Assembly: GCA_023101725.1 (NCBI GenBank)
Contig: JALJCO010001416.1
Coordinates: forward strand, 62,001 to 126,000
From: Atherinomorus stipes
Lineage: Eukaryota; Chordata; Actinopteri; Atheriniformes; Atherinidae
Length of the DNA: 64,000 nt
Direction: 5' to 3'
Shown: piece after piece, positions 13,801 through 28,000 of the stretch
How positions within the stretch are numbered: position 1 is the stretch's first letter
How the letters are laid out: each line of letters opens with the position of its first letter
Position numbers and translations under genes: made by a program
The notes under the pieces: generated by a model
The model's input: the letters and a program-made list of their open reading frames with translations, nothing else
Databases searched by the model: none
Told to the model about the DNA's origin: nothing

Positions 13801-16150
13801 TTGAAAAACTTAAGAACGCTCAGGGAAATTGTCAAATCTAGAAAACACTGGTTAGGATTTGAAATGAAAGGAATACACAAACAAAAACTGTGGCTGAAAC
13901 TCAAAAGAGCCCCAGATACAATAATCAGCTTTGAAACCGGAGGTAGGAAACATGCAACTATGACCGAATAAACTGAACCCTTGAGTGAGACATAAAGAGG
14001 GCCTTTGTAATGTGGACAGAGATAACATAAAAACAGGAGACCGGGAACAGATTGTGAGCAGAACAGCTTGAGGTGCTTCTGCATGGCCAAGGGAGGATGT
14101 CATATAGCTGGAGATTGGGGGAGGGAGGCTGGGCTGCATGCCGAGGCTGCCTTGTTGGCGCAGCTCATGGCTATGAGGTGCCCGAGCTGGAATGCAGCAC
14201 CCCTTGTCTACATCAGCTGATCCTTCGGAGACGCCTAGGACGGTCCAATGGAAAGCAAACAAGAGAATGGATAGCTGTTTTCCACAGACCTCACACAGGC
14301 CAAAATCCTTTAAGCCAAAATTTACCAGTAGAACCCCTAAAGGGTTGGATTCGGTTGTTACGTAAAACTATCAGCTCAGTTTGCCACAGTAATTTAAAAA
14401 TAAATGTAAAATTATCAACAACAAAACTAAAAACAGCATCTTATGAACAGTGAAAATTCCTTTGTGTGGCATCCAGAACAGAGCGTGGGGGAGATCTCAC
14501 TGTGCTGCTGTCCTCCTGTGCCATGCGTAGGAGAGGAAGCCCCCCTGCCAGGTGCCAGGTTCTGGGCAAAGGGAGGCCACTGGCACTGAACAGTCAAACA
14601 TGTTCCCGAAACAGGATTAACACTGCCCACTGCCCACAGAGGTCCACTGCTCTTGTTTGCACTTGATTATACTGAAACAGAATCATCATTGATCCTGCAT
14701 GCCTGGCCAATAAATGTGGAGAATTTTTGAAAAAGCTGAGGGGGAGACAATCAGAAGGAAATACAAAGGGGAATTGAGAGTGAAGGAGAACAAAAAGAAA
14801 GGAAACATTCCAAGGAGAGGGAAAATAGGCCAGCCTGTCTGGCAGCACAGCCTCCACATGACTTTGATTTGAGGAATAGATAAGTCCAACGTTCAGCTTT
14901 CACGAGGTGCACTGTGTGTGTGTTGTAGATCTAATTTGTGTTGAAAAATCTGTTATATCAAAATAAACAACATACTTCCCCAAAGAAAACACATTTCTAC
15001 TAAATAACAAACAAATGAGAACTCCTTCGCATTTACTTTTCTACTAAATTATGTCTTTAGTTTTGCAAGCACAGAAGAGGGAACAATGATGACTCAGCAT
15101 AACCTTATTTTTCTCAAAATACACAAATTATTATACAGGATTTCTTTTAGGTGTTTTATGGTTAATCCTTGCACTGCACTGCAGAAAGAGATCAAATAGG
15201 GGGTTTAAATGACTTGGCTGCCAGCGGGGAACCTGGATGTGTGAAGGTTTTAATGACATCCAGTGCTGAAACTGGAGATTGCCTTCAACAGAACACTAGC
15301 CGCCTCGTGTTCATGTTCCATGCGTGTAAAAAGTATGGAAACTGCTGAAAACTAAAAACAGCCACTTTCTCTTTTGGCTATTCTGAGCTACTGTAAAACA
15401 AGTGCAACATAGCAGTCTCCAGGGCCAACTGCAGACACAAATTACACAAAGACAAAGATTCTCATTTTTATGCACATCTCAATAAACAGCTTCAGTAATA
15501 CTCAGTAAACATTAATATAAATTATGAAGAACACAACTGCCTAAATTCCTTTATATATGTTATAAATAATCGTTACTATTTCTAGCCTTTCAAGCCTTGC
15601 CAGACTTTGAATGATCTGTTACAGAACAGAAGAAATAAAGTGACTTTTCTTCAACACACTGAAGCACACTGCATTTTCAATCCTCAAGATATATATAGGC
15701 TTCAAAAAATATATAATTAGGTCAATCAGCTAGGCCTGCACTGCCAAATATGAAGGTTAGGTCAAGGCTGCATGGTATAAAAGGACAAATGCCTATTTCT
15801 AACCTGAATATACAAACAAATGTGGATTTCTTTTTTTCTTTTTTGCAATTATTAGTAGCCAATTTACTACTATGTAAATGTGTGAATGCCACTGCCAGTT
15901 TCCCAAGCAGTCATCATAATAAAGCATGGTTCATTGGGGCACAGAAACAGCTGACGTGTAGTGATCAGCTGGATACACACAGTATCACACACAGTCTCAA
16001 ATTCATCTGCAAAACCCCCAGATCAGTTACAGTTTACATCAGAGGTATTTCAAACTTTTTGAGCCACGACCCCCTGAATAACGTATACTGGTGTTGGCTG
16101 ACCCTCACAGCCAACACCAATGCATTAGATAGATAGATAGATAGATAGAT

Positions 16151-16227
<77 letters not shown>

Positions 16228-16264
16228 GAGATAGAGAGATAGATAGAAAGATAGAAAGATAGAC

Positions 16265-16307
<43 letters not shown>

Positions 16308-19022
16308 GAATCTTAGGCACCCCCAGTTTGAGAAAGGCTGGTTTAGACAATATCCCCTAAAACGATGCCCATTTCAGACTGCTGCTGTAATCAGTCACTT
16401 CTGGTGAAAAACTGACAGTTCTATTTCAGTCTAATGTGGGAAACTGTTGAAATGAGATTTTTGAAGCTGGTCATCAAACAGCTTATCAAAGTCATCTCCA
16501 CTCTATCTTTATCTGTAAGGATAACTCTTCAGCTGTTGGAAAAGAAGGAGTAACTTTAAATTACATTATTAACAGGAGATCAGCTCCAAGAAATCAGCAT
16601 CAACTGTTAAGTTTGACCGGTTCAAGTACAGTCATAGCTTCCTTAAATACCATACAGCCGGTTCTGAGAAAGAGCCAGGGAATTAGTGCAACATATTACG
16701 TTTTGTCTGTTGAATTACTGAAGAATGTTGCAGTTGCATGAAATAATTAAAATGTCCTCTGTATTTTTAGATTCAGTCTGAATAAAATCATCCTTTTTCC
16801 TAAGAAAAGGTTGCAAGCACAGTCATACTGGAAAAACAAGCTGTGCTAAATTAGACCTTTCAAATAGGTTAACCTTTAAATGTGATTAATGTGACTTAAA
16901 ATGTCACTGCATGCTGGATTGCAGAGGCTTTTAAAGAACTCGGTGTTGCCAGGGCTTTTATGAAAGTGCTTAAATGAGGGAGAAAATCACAACTGAGGAA
17001 GCAGGAACTTTGTGGCTGTTTTTAAGGTTCTGCGCTAAACTAAAGGAGCTGCCTCTTCTGCGGATGAGCTCCAAAATGCCAGTGAAGGCGGCGCTTCATC
17101 CAAGGCTCAGTGGAGCACAGCAGCCAGATGATGAAAGGCTTTATTCATATGGGGTGACAACAAATAGATTCTTTTCCAGCTACAGTTCTCTGAAGCTCCG
17201 CTTTGAGGACAAAGGACAAAACATTTTGAATGTCACCATCCTGTATGACCCAAACTGCCATGTAAAGACGTTCAAAATCTCATGGACAAGGCATGACCAT
17301 CTGAAGAAAAAAAAAACAAAAAAAAACAAAAACAAAGACAGTCTGCATGTTTAAGAAGCTTTATCAGCTGAGCTGCAATGAAAACTCTTCCATATTTAGT
17401 AGCTTTAAAAAAAGGCTGAACCCAATCTGTTGGTCTCAGAGCACATGAGGGGAGGGCTCACTGGTTCAGGGAGAGACACAGCAGACTGGAGGAGTTGAGG
17501 GGACACAAGAATGCACACCTGAAACAAAAAAAAAACCTTTCGCTAGACCGCAACGTCATCACAGCTGCTCAGCATGGAAAGAAGACACTGAGGGATTGGT
17601 CCCTGTGTGGAGCGTTACAAATGAAGTATGCTAACACGGTGCTTTAAAATTCATTATGAAAGGAAGTTTCTCTTAAAACTCAAAAGAATTTTGATTTGTC
17701 CTTTGATTTAAGAATTTGCTTATTTCATAATATCAGAGGGTGGGTGATGCTCTTGTACAGCAAATCTGAATCATGGTGTGGTTACTTATAAAAGTATAAA
17801 GGCAGCAACAAAGTCATCAAGTCCCAAATTACATGAAAGGGTTTGTCTACCAACTACTTTACAGTCTTAGAGTCGCTTTAAAGTTGCCAGGCAACTGGAG
17901 AAGTCTTAGAAAACTTGCTGAGCCTGAAAAAGAATTAACCCTTGACATGACCCTTTATCATTTCTGAAATTATTTTTCTGTTTTTTTTGGATAATTGCAT
18001 GAATTGTACTTTAGAAATTCTTCCTTCTTTGTTTTTTTCTGTTTTAGTTTTGCTTTATGAAGAAATTCTCAAACATTTTGTGTTATGTAGCAAAGACCTA
18101 CCAATACAACACAGCCATAACATCTGTAGCATCCAGCCCATGCAGAGAGCAGTGAGTTCATCACAACATCAGCATATCACCACAAACAGGATGGCCTGGC
18201 CACTGCTTTGCTCATTATCCTTCTCTTAACTCCTACTATTTTTCACATGAGAAAAACAGAACCACGACACTTGCCTCATCAGCCTCCAACCGTTTCATTA
18301 GAGCTTCAATTACCTGAGTGCTGACAGTTCGTGTCCCATCTGTGGCTTCCACCGTCAGGTTGTAATTTGATTTCTGCTCAGCGTCCAGGGGCCGGGCCAC
18401 AATCAAGGTTCCACTGGCTTTGCCAACGTCAAAGCGGTTGTCGTAATTACCACCTGCGATTTTTTTTTTTTTTTGGGGGGGGTGTGTGTTTTATTTTGTA
18501 TTAAAAAAAAAAAAAAAAAAAAAGACAAAAAGATTAGAAAAATCATCACATAGTTGTGTGCAAGGTTACACAAAATGGTACAGAGATAGACATGTAAACA
18601 TCAATATTCTACTTCATTCATGTTTAATATAGCAAATACTAGAGTATATATATATTAGTTCTGGCATATACTAATGACATTATCCAGACATCTATTTGCT
18701 AATTTTAACATTTTGGCGTCATACATTTAATCCAAATACCAGCAGAACGTCTAGGCAATATAACTAGGGATTGACCGATACAGATTTTTTAAGGCTGATA
18801 TTTTCTAATCAGCCTCAGCTGATAGCAGATACAACCTGCTGATATTAAGGGGGCCAATATTTGGGGCTGATACTGCATTTGACTTCCAAACTAATATAAC
18901 AAAGGATACAATGAAAATCAATTTTACAACTCTTTAAATATAAACAAGAACAAAGCACCTCAAATAAAGATACAAAAAAGAAACACTGCACTTATATAAA
19001 AAAAAAATAGAAAAAGTAAACT

Positions 19023-19070
<48 letters not shown>

Positions 19071-22000
19071 TGTATATATATGTGTGTATGTGGAAAAAGT
19101 CTGTAAATTATACCAAGTGTGAGCATCAGCCAACACTCCCAATATATCAGCTGATGCTGATACCAGTGAAAAACGCAAATAAAAATTAAACTATATATAT
19201 ATATATATATATATTTCTTTTTTTTTTTTTTTTTTAAAAGCGAATATCGGCCCAAAATATCAGCCAACCAATGTATTGGTCTATCCTTAAATATAATAAA
19301 TATAATATATATGTAATAAAAAAAAACATTGTACAAAAAGGACTCACAAGAATACCTACATACAAATGTAAACTATTAAACAGGTAAAAATTTCAGGAGG
19401 GCAAAAAATGAGTCACAACATCAACCTCATGGCAAAACAAAATTCAACCACAACCAACAGCCAGCACCAACAAACAATGTCAGATGATCTCTTAATACAG
19501 CACAGCCTATTAGGAGATCCCAGCAGCTACCTTCTGCTGTACAGTTGTGGTCACAAGCCATCTGAAGGATGTAAAACATCTCAGAATCCTCTATGCCGTC
19601 TTGCAAAAATCCAACCAAACAGAACATTCCAGAGAAAAGGGGAAAGCAGTGAAAGAGCACAGAGAAGAAAAGAAGAAAAAGAGATGTGTCAGTCGGACAT
19701 TGATTAGAAGGAAAACAGGCTGGGAGAAAGGGAGAAGAGACAAGCATTTTTAAAAGAAGTCGTTTTAAATCTTCTCATGCGTACAGTGGCGCATTAAGAA
19801 GATGAAGAATAATGTCAGACACAATTTACAGCTGCTTACTTAAAATAAAAGAAAAAAATATATTGAATGTCTAAAAACTAGGAAATTATCAACATGCAAC
19901 AGATTCTAAAGAACCAATTTTTTCTAATCTGTTTTTGTTTGTAATGTATAGAGCAATATATAGAGCACTCCCAGTTTACAGTTAGCGGGATTTAATGTAT
20001 TTCTTGCAACATATTCAAATTACTGCACCAAACTGACATGAATTTCTTTTGAACTGAGAACTGACAAAGCTAGGTTAGGCTACCTTGATAAAGAAAAAAA
20101 GACATTTTCTGAATTGTTTATCATATAATTCAGGGCTGCAGGTCTTTTCTTTTCCCAAGAAAGGTCAATCTAATTCACAAAAAATTAGCAAAAAGCACAA
20201 CACTTACAGCTCTTACATAGGACATCTGATAATACCAGGCATACTCTTAATATAAATTGTCTCCTACATCAACAACTAGAGATGCACGATATGCAAAATT
20301 TCAACCGATCCTGATAACCGATCATTTTCTGCTTCTCATGGCCGATACCAATACCGATATTAAAGCTGAAAATTATGTAACATTTATTTCTTGTGAAAAA
20401 TTTTAGAATACTTCAGCTGCATGTGCTGCAGATCCAGTAGTTGCCGGAGATGTGGCACATTAGGTGCCACCTTACATTGTTCCCATGCCGTGCAGATTAG
20501 GAAGAAAAAAAAACTAAACAAAAAACAGCACTCCGCAGGTTTGTCACCAAAATGGCACCAGTTATATATTAATTAATTATATTGGTCGATATCACGTCAA
20601 TATCGAAATTCAGTTTTAAAGCCAGTATCGTCTGATACCAATATCAGGCCAATAAGATCGTGCATCTCTTTTAACAAACGTAAGTTAATTGAGGCTTATA
20701 CAAAGTAAACTAAATTAAAATTTGATCGACATAATGACCTGGGTTTAATATTTTGGGGCAAGTCTTCAAACCGGTTCTTGCTTAATACTAAATATGCAGA
20801 TCTACGAGAAGCTCCTGCACTAAATTTTGAAGCACACCATGCCTCCCCTGTTTAATGTCTACAGCCACAAATATCTGGGAAAACTAACGTTTTCCTATCA
20901 AGAGCCAATCTTTTTATCACACAAAAGTTTTGGTAACTGCTGTTATGACAGAAGACCCTAATATATTTTTGCAACAAATACTGTCAGATACAAGAAGAAA
21001 ACTTAACCTTTAATACCTTAATAAAAAAGATTTTTAGCTGAGGAAAAGCAGATTTAGGTTAAGCTCATGTTAGCTGAGGCTACATTGGGTGTCGCTAATT
21101 CTAAATGGTCATTTTATAACTTCAAATGCCAAGCAACATCAAACAGACATATGCTATGTTAGTCCAAAACTGCTTTTCTACTTACAAAGCCTCACTAGGA
21201 CATGCACATAACAAAAAAAAAAAAAAAATAGGCAGAGAAAGCAGTACCTGTGATCTCAAACCATACAGGAACATCAGACGACTCCGTAGCAACAACTCCC
21301 ACCATGTGCGCCACAGGATCGCTCTCCATGACAGAGAAGGTGAAAGGAGATTCCTCAAAGCGCAGGGGAGCGGCGTCGGCCGGAATGTCCGGTTTAGGAA
21401 TCCACTCGATGTGCAGACGGCAAGTGGAGGATTTCTGAGGACGTCCGTTGTCGACAGCTTTTATCTGAGAGAGGCAGTGAATGAAAATTTGAATAACAGT
21501 GTTATGCAACGCTTTTATGATAAATGAGTTCCTGTGCAGCTCTTCAGCTACATGAGGCTCTTCAAAGGTAACTTGTAAAATCATTTCTGTTCTATGAGAT
21601 GCCCATGCTGGCCGATACCCAGAATAACAGAACACCTGTACTGTGTTGTTCCTCTGCCATTTAACTGTGAGTGCCTCGTCATGTCAAACTGGAATCTGTG
21701 GTGAGCACTTCCTTCTTGCAAGAGAACACGTTTTATCCAGAAATCTGGATTAAAATCACTTCAAACTTTAGAAAATCTGTTTTGAGTATCACAATGAACT
21801 GTATCACAGCAAGTCTGACAGCTGACTTTGATGAGTAAACTAGAGTTGAAAGATTTTGGCTCCCAGCTGAAAGATTGACAGATGCACTAGCATTCATTTT
21901 CACACACTCGCTAACATTTTAAGTCAGTGCTCGAGCAGATAAGTTTTCTTCTACGTCTGTATTCCATGCTGGTGGACTACTTATTGCTGGCGCTCTCTAA

Positions 22001-25000
22001 CAGACACTTTTACTGCATTTTTAAACGCAAAAAACTGAAAGAACAGGAGGCAAGGGAAACAAAAGGGTTTAGGACTTCAGAGGATGAAGAGAATAAAACG
22101 GTGAAACAATAAACGAACATCTACTCAGAAACAGAGCGATGTGAAGCCCTGAAATCAAATACTCACAGTAAGAATGTCATATTCTCCAGCAGAAGAGAAC
22201 TTCTTGGATGAGACCAGGCCAGTCTTTGGCTCGATAAAAACTTCCCGTGTTCATCTCCCTCCTCGATGCTGTAGGAGATCTCAGCGTTTGGTCCTTTGTC
22301 ACGGTCTGATGCAATTATCCGATACACAGGGTCTCTCTTCATGGCTCTCTCTTTCTCTGGCCTCTCCCGCTCAGGAAGCTGAATCTTGTAGATCTTTTCC
22401 AAGAACATTGGCCTGTTGTCATTCTCATCGAGGACCTGAACGATGACGCGGACGGTGGTGGATTTCGGAGGAACGCCTTGGTCAGTGATGGTGATCTGAG
22501 GAGAAAGATTAAAATCTTCAAACAAGGAAATGTGTCAACTGAAACAAGACGGCAACCATTATCTGATAAAGCTAACTTTAAATCACATCCACTAACTCTT
22601 ATCTGTTCAATGCACAAAGCCTCTTTTGTTCTCTTTTACTGTCACGGTTTTGGAAGCTGACACATTGAATAAGAAGAAAAAATATCACTGAATATTATGC
22701 ACAACTCTTCCAGAAATTTCTCAACACTGTGCAACAAATCAATCATTCAAAGCCTAGAATTAATCAAACAAAAGAAGTCAATGGAAAGCTTCCTTTTTCT
22801 CTCCATCATCCTTTCAAATCATTTCATTGTCAGTGAGATTTTCAGGCGACTTCAACTCAGGTTTATTGTCATTTTTATTAAAAGAAAAAGTCGATAAGCA
22901 TCATTAGCTTGTTCTATATTTAGATGCTGCTGAAGATGTTAAATCAGTCTTTCTAAAAAGCCCTTAGTTCGTGAGAATATATGAACGCTAGAATGTATGC
23001 GTATGCAGAGTAAGGCTGTGCTAAAATCAATTTCATTGATGAATTTGAGTTTGTCGTTTAGGACTTTTAAAGAAAAATTGATTTTCTCTTTAATTTCCTC
23101 CAGCATTGCTCCCCTTGGTCTCCGTAGTTAAGGCTTTGCTCTCCCTCATTTACTTACTACAGAAACACAACAACATGGCCGCAGGTGAGGAAAACTAAGC
23201 AGTAAAATTCCTCTCTCTAATGATTGTGATGGATAGTGAAGCCCATCTCACCAATGAACCCATTTTTAAAACTATATCGTAAAGACAAAGGACTTTCAAC
23301 TCTGAACTAGGGCTGGGTGATATCGACTAAAAAAAAAAAAATCACGATAATGTCTGGCTTTCAGAGGCTAATTTCAGGGGCTTGCCAAATTTTTATGAAA
23401 CAAATAAATGCACCTCCGCCTGTCCCAGCACAACAGAGGACCATCTTTGATACGATCACTAAACTTCCCAGGAATTCGGAGAAAGCCCGTCAGATCATGC
23501 ATGCAATAGGCCCATTCATTGGCACGGATTTGCAGCCTTATTCAGCGGCGAACCACAAAGCATTCTGTAAATTACTGCGAGCCGCGGAGCCACATTATAA
23601 ATGCCCGCATTGCATCTGTTTTGCAATGAAGGAGGTCCCAAAAATCTACAACGATGCTAAAGAGAAGCTAAATATTTGTTGGCTATTTGTTTGTGCAAGT
23701 TAGGTCTCTGTTATCTTGTCATTATGTCATTAAGTGTTCTGTACTTAGAGGGTCTGTGTCAGTTGAACGTAATTGAAAAGCAAAGCCACCATTGTTATTT
23801 TCCTAACTTTGTTTTTTATTTACTGTACAATATAGTGTACATTGTCACTTCAACTACAAGCTTTTATAGACTAACCTGGGCAAACGCTGTCAGTAGACTG
23901 CCATTGCTAGGGGTGACATTTCTGTACATGTGAAATTCGGGCTATTTTCTTAATAATATCAAGGAATTCTGGAAAGATGTGCACATGTCTTTGTTGTTGG
24001 AATAGCAGTGGAAAACTTTAGCAGAAGTACCGTATGTCCTTGAATTAATGATCTAATTTATTTACAAATGTAGCCTCAAATGAAGAAAAAAAAATTTAGA
24101 TGCAAAAAAGCATTTAAAAAAAAAGCAATAATTGTAATTGTTATGGTCTCAATAATCAAATCGAAACATTATAAATCGCCATAATCGAAAAATCGTCTCT
24201 CCCATATTCGTAATCTAATCGAATCGTGAAGTAATCTAGATGGGGCAACACGAGTCCATGTTCGCCGCATTCCGGTCGCGTTGTGGTTTTGTTCCATGGC
24301 GCTTCAACTCACATAGGAGAGTTTCAGAAGTTTACTCACATCTCTGCATGACCTGTTCACGTGCACAACAGATGTCCGATAGTGGAGTAGCCTACAGCTG
24401 CTGCGCTTCTGGAGGTGGTAATGCACGTGTGGTAATGTGACTCCACCTCACACAGTGTCTTAAAGGGGCATTTACGTAGCTTACCTACACACAGCCCAAA
24501 AGACAAAACAACTTTTTCCCCCACTTTTCTACTCTTTTTTAATTACCACACATACTGACGTATGCACAATGCCATCAGTGGTCGTAAATTTCAACATAAC
24601 GCCCAGGCCTTCTCTGATTCCTCCATGTTTCCACAAGAGAAGGAAAGAGATGGAAGAAGCTTTGGGTACTTGGAGGTGCGCAACGGACAGCCAGGAGGAA
24701 ACCACTGCGCCACACTGAGGTTAACTTCCAAGGGGAAGTCTGGAACCAAAGTCATTACGCCCGTTGAGACCTTGGAACAAGACGCTACGTGTGCTATCAT
24801 GCAGTGGAGGGCGAGACCTTGGAGGGAGGTTTGACTGTGTGGAAACGCATCTCACAACAGGCTGTTGCTGCAGTGGATGGAAGAAATGAAGAGACTCCAA
24901 GATGGTGGTCACCTTAGACTGAAGCGAGGTGGGTGGCCATTGCTCCACCCTCATCTCAACCTTGAGCACTTTAAGCAATTTAAGACTCCACAATGCAAAG

Positions 25001-28000
25001 AAAAAAAAATCACAGACTGAGTTCAGTGGGGACAAACTGCAGATATTATGTTGAGGCCAAATCACCAAGCCCAAATGTAGAGATAGAATACTTAATTTGA
25101 GCACCAACTCTCTCTGATATGCAGAAAAAAAAAAAAAATCAAATTTTTCTTCTTACAGTTGTAAAAGGTTCACAAGTTAATATGGCTTAATCCTCCTATT
25201 TCTTAATAAAAGAAGAATGAAATATTTTTACCCATAATCACAATAACAGTAGATTGTGTGACTGTAATGTGAGCGGCAAACTAGTGCTAATTAATTTTAA
25301 TTAGCTTCATATATCCAGTCTGCTAGCAGCAGCTGCCCTGATTCTGCTCTTCTGTGTCGAGCTGCACACAAAGATTTTTTACTGCCAATAAACATTAAGA
25401 CTCACTGCTCTCAACTAAAGGCCGGGGGCTTTTCTTAAACCTCAGAAGTCGTGAGTATAAAAGACAGTGTGGAACAACTGCATCATTAATAGGGGACTTA
25501 ATTTAAATCGTGACATTGAGAGTTACTGGTGGCACTCCAAGGCTTTTTTTTAATTTGTGCCATGATTTCACACATCAGTGTGACTTTAGACAGTTGAATG
25601 CACCGTCTGTGAAGCTTAATCAAAGGGAAAGAGCCACAGGCTGACCTAAACAAACAAATGTTTAACCGAGTCCCACAAAATGGGATCAAGGATTGTGTGT
25701 CTGAGTGCTGGCAGAAATGTGAGCATTGCTAGCTTCAAGCTGCAAATTACAATAGAAGGGTAGAACAAATGTCACAGTCATTTAAAACCATCTGCTAAGT
25801 ACTTCAATAAAAACAGTCAGGAGTCCAGGACTGGGCACACACCATTTGGTACCATAGTCTGAGTTATTAAAGTGATGTGTTTTTGTTTTTCTTGCAGTGT
25901 ATGCCGCTGTCCATGCTAGGTACATGAGCAGAGTCAATTAAAAGGGATGACAAGAAACCTGAGAGTTAATGTCTCTCTGAGGAATGATGCACAAATGTTG
26001 TATCATTGCATGTTATCAGTTAATGTAAGGTCTCATATAAAGTACTTAAATAGAGTATGTACACAAGACTGTTGTGTATGTAACTGTGTGCACTAACACT
26101 GTCGTCGTTTAACTATTCATCACTGTGTGCATCTTTCTGGAATGTTTTCACCAAAAGCCTCAGTCTTAGAAGAAAGTAACCTACACAAGTGACATAGCTG
26201 TTACAAGCATCTTCAGCACCCTAAGAAACTGACACAACTCATAATGCTTTGATCGTCTACTTACTACAAGATTGTACCTGATGTATCTGAATGACTGAAT
26301 GCTAATTATATTTGTCATATTAATGAGATGAGTGTGTAGAATGATAAAAGGTCTGTGTGGAAGTTCCCAAATACTGAAAAAAGGATTTTTGTGTATGTGT
26401 GTGTGACCAGTAGCCAACAGTAGTAGACACATTAATGTATGCACAGAAAAATGATTTGATTTTATGTGATAAAATGGAGCCACTTCTTCATTTTCTGATG
26501 ATGATAATAATAACTTTTACCTTATTAATTCCAATTGGAAAATTCGGCTCTGCTTTTAACCCAACTCTAGATTAACCAAAGAGCTGTGAGCTGCCAATTA
26601 TAGTGCACGGGGAGCAGTTGGTGGGGGTTAAGTACCTTGCTCAAGGGCCCATAGTCGTTCACCTAAGTGCCATGTCGGGGACTCAAACCCAGGTTTTCAG
26701 GACCAAAGCCTGCAGTATTAACCACTAGGCTATTCACTTGCTATATCTCCTTCCCTCTATAGTTCAAATGACAATATATGCACAAATACAAAAACAACCT
26801 GATTGCTCTCAACCTCCTTTGATTAGCAAAAAAAAAAATCTTTTAATCTTGCCTCCATTTTTTTATTGTGTCTAATTTACCTAGTAATTAACTGGATTAA
26901 GGCTTTGTCCAAACTGCTTGTCTGATAAGCTAATGGCATCAAGACCCCCCAAAATGATTCAACAATCACACCTGCTTCATGCTGTGATTATCCAGCTGTG
27001 CCAAGGTTAGAGAGGAGAGGGCATTTTCTAGAAGAAATCTGTTGTTTAAAATGATGAGCTTGAAAACAAACTATGTGGATTTGTTACTATTCCCAACTGT
27101 TTATACACCAACTGATAAACCATAAATGGTGCTCTGGAAGGATCTAATATCTCTAAAACGGGCCAGACTGAATGCTGGCATTGGCTCCGGCAACAGATGT
27201 GAACGGCCCATTCACCTCTGCTTTAACGTTACAATGTGTTCCCTACAGTCCCAGGCCTGAATACTCAGCATGTCCTGGCATGTCCCACTTTTGCTATTTA
27301 CCCACCCCCTCCTTCTCCGGACGAAGGCCTCTGATCCTGCCGCTAGAGCCCACACTCAGACCAACAAGAGCAGCTTTGCCTTTTCTCAAATTCCCCCACT
27401 GCTTTTAGCTCTCTCTCTCTGTTTCACACACAGACACACGACAGCCACCAACCCCCATCCGTCTCATCATAAAAGCTGAAAGCCCCCTGCGCTCCCTCCA
27501 CCTCTTCTTGGCATTTGGTACAAACAATGCTGACACAGCCCCCACTCTAATTGCTCCACATGTTCCACATGGCCCCACATGTTTCGTTTTTTCTCCTGCA
27601 GCTAGCTCGTATAAAAACTTCAGCACTTGTTAGGTCTTCGGTCTGATTTGCTCTGCGAGTACCCGGGTACTAAACTGTGGGGTTTAAGGGTCTGAGCTGC
27701 TTCATCAATGTGCAGCCCTTTAAAAAGCTTCCTGTTGAATTTCCAGTAACGTGACCAGCAGGCACAAACTTCATTAGTTTCCATGGTTTCACAAAACCTC
27801 CAAGTGTGTTTAGCCTCTCACTTTTTGTTATTTTATAGGAAACAATTCCTTTAACTCAAAATCCTTTAAATACATAAGGAATCTGCAACATTAACTTTAA
27901 AAGTGAAGTTAACTTGCAGTTTTCTGGAAAGTTACTGTTCTTAGTCCTTTTTTTAAAAAATAAATTGACAAGGAAAAACAGTACAGTGCAGATCAGCATT

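Larger units (their letters stand above)
16040..16340. mobile_element. short hAT-type element with a GATA microsatellite core
   Basis: The left end CAGAGGTATTTCAAACT and the inward-read right end CAGCCTTTCTCAAACT form imperfect inverted repeats of the common vertebrate CAGxGGTTCTCAAACT hAT type. The flanks GTTTACAT (16032-16039) and GTTTAGAC (16341-16348) agree at 6 of 8 bases, consistent with an aged target duplication. Confidence 0.72.
11528..18313 (-). other. intron 7
   Basis: This 6.8 kb intron contains a 423-bp hAT-type element (11667-12089) and a hAT-type element with a GATA microsatellite core (16040-16340). Stretches at 12.1-16.0 kb and 16.4-18.3 kb show no supported gene. Open frames there (for example 12490-12843 and 14073-14453) have no recognisable domain. 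Confidence 0.85.
18454..21247 (-). other. intron 6
   Basis: This 2.8 kb intron is dominated by two hAT-type elements (18765-19289 and 20277-20670) and homopolymer runs next to the exon 7 acceptor (T15 and G8 at 18460-18482, A21 at 18503-18523). No gene. Confidence 0.85.

Noticed and set aside
13614..14262. Overlapping minus-strand frames of 136-158 codons
   Set aside because: They are rich in Ser, Phe and Leu from pyrimidine-rich sequence, mutually overlapping, with no motif; intronic noise.
16105..16350. Minus-strand open frame made of YLSI repeats
   Set aside because: It is the translation of the GATA microsatellite.
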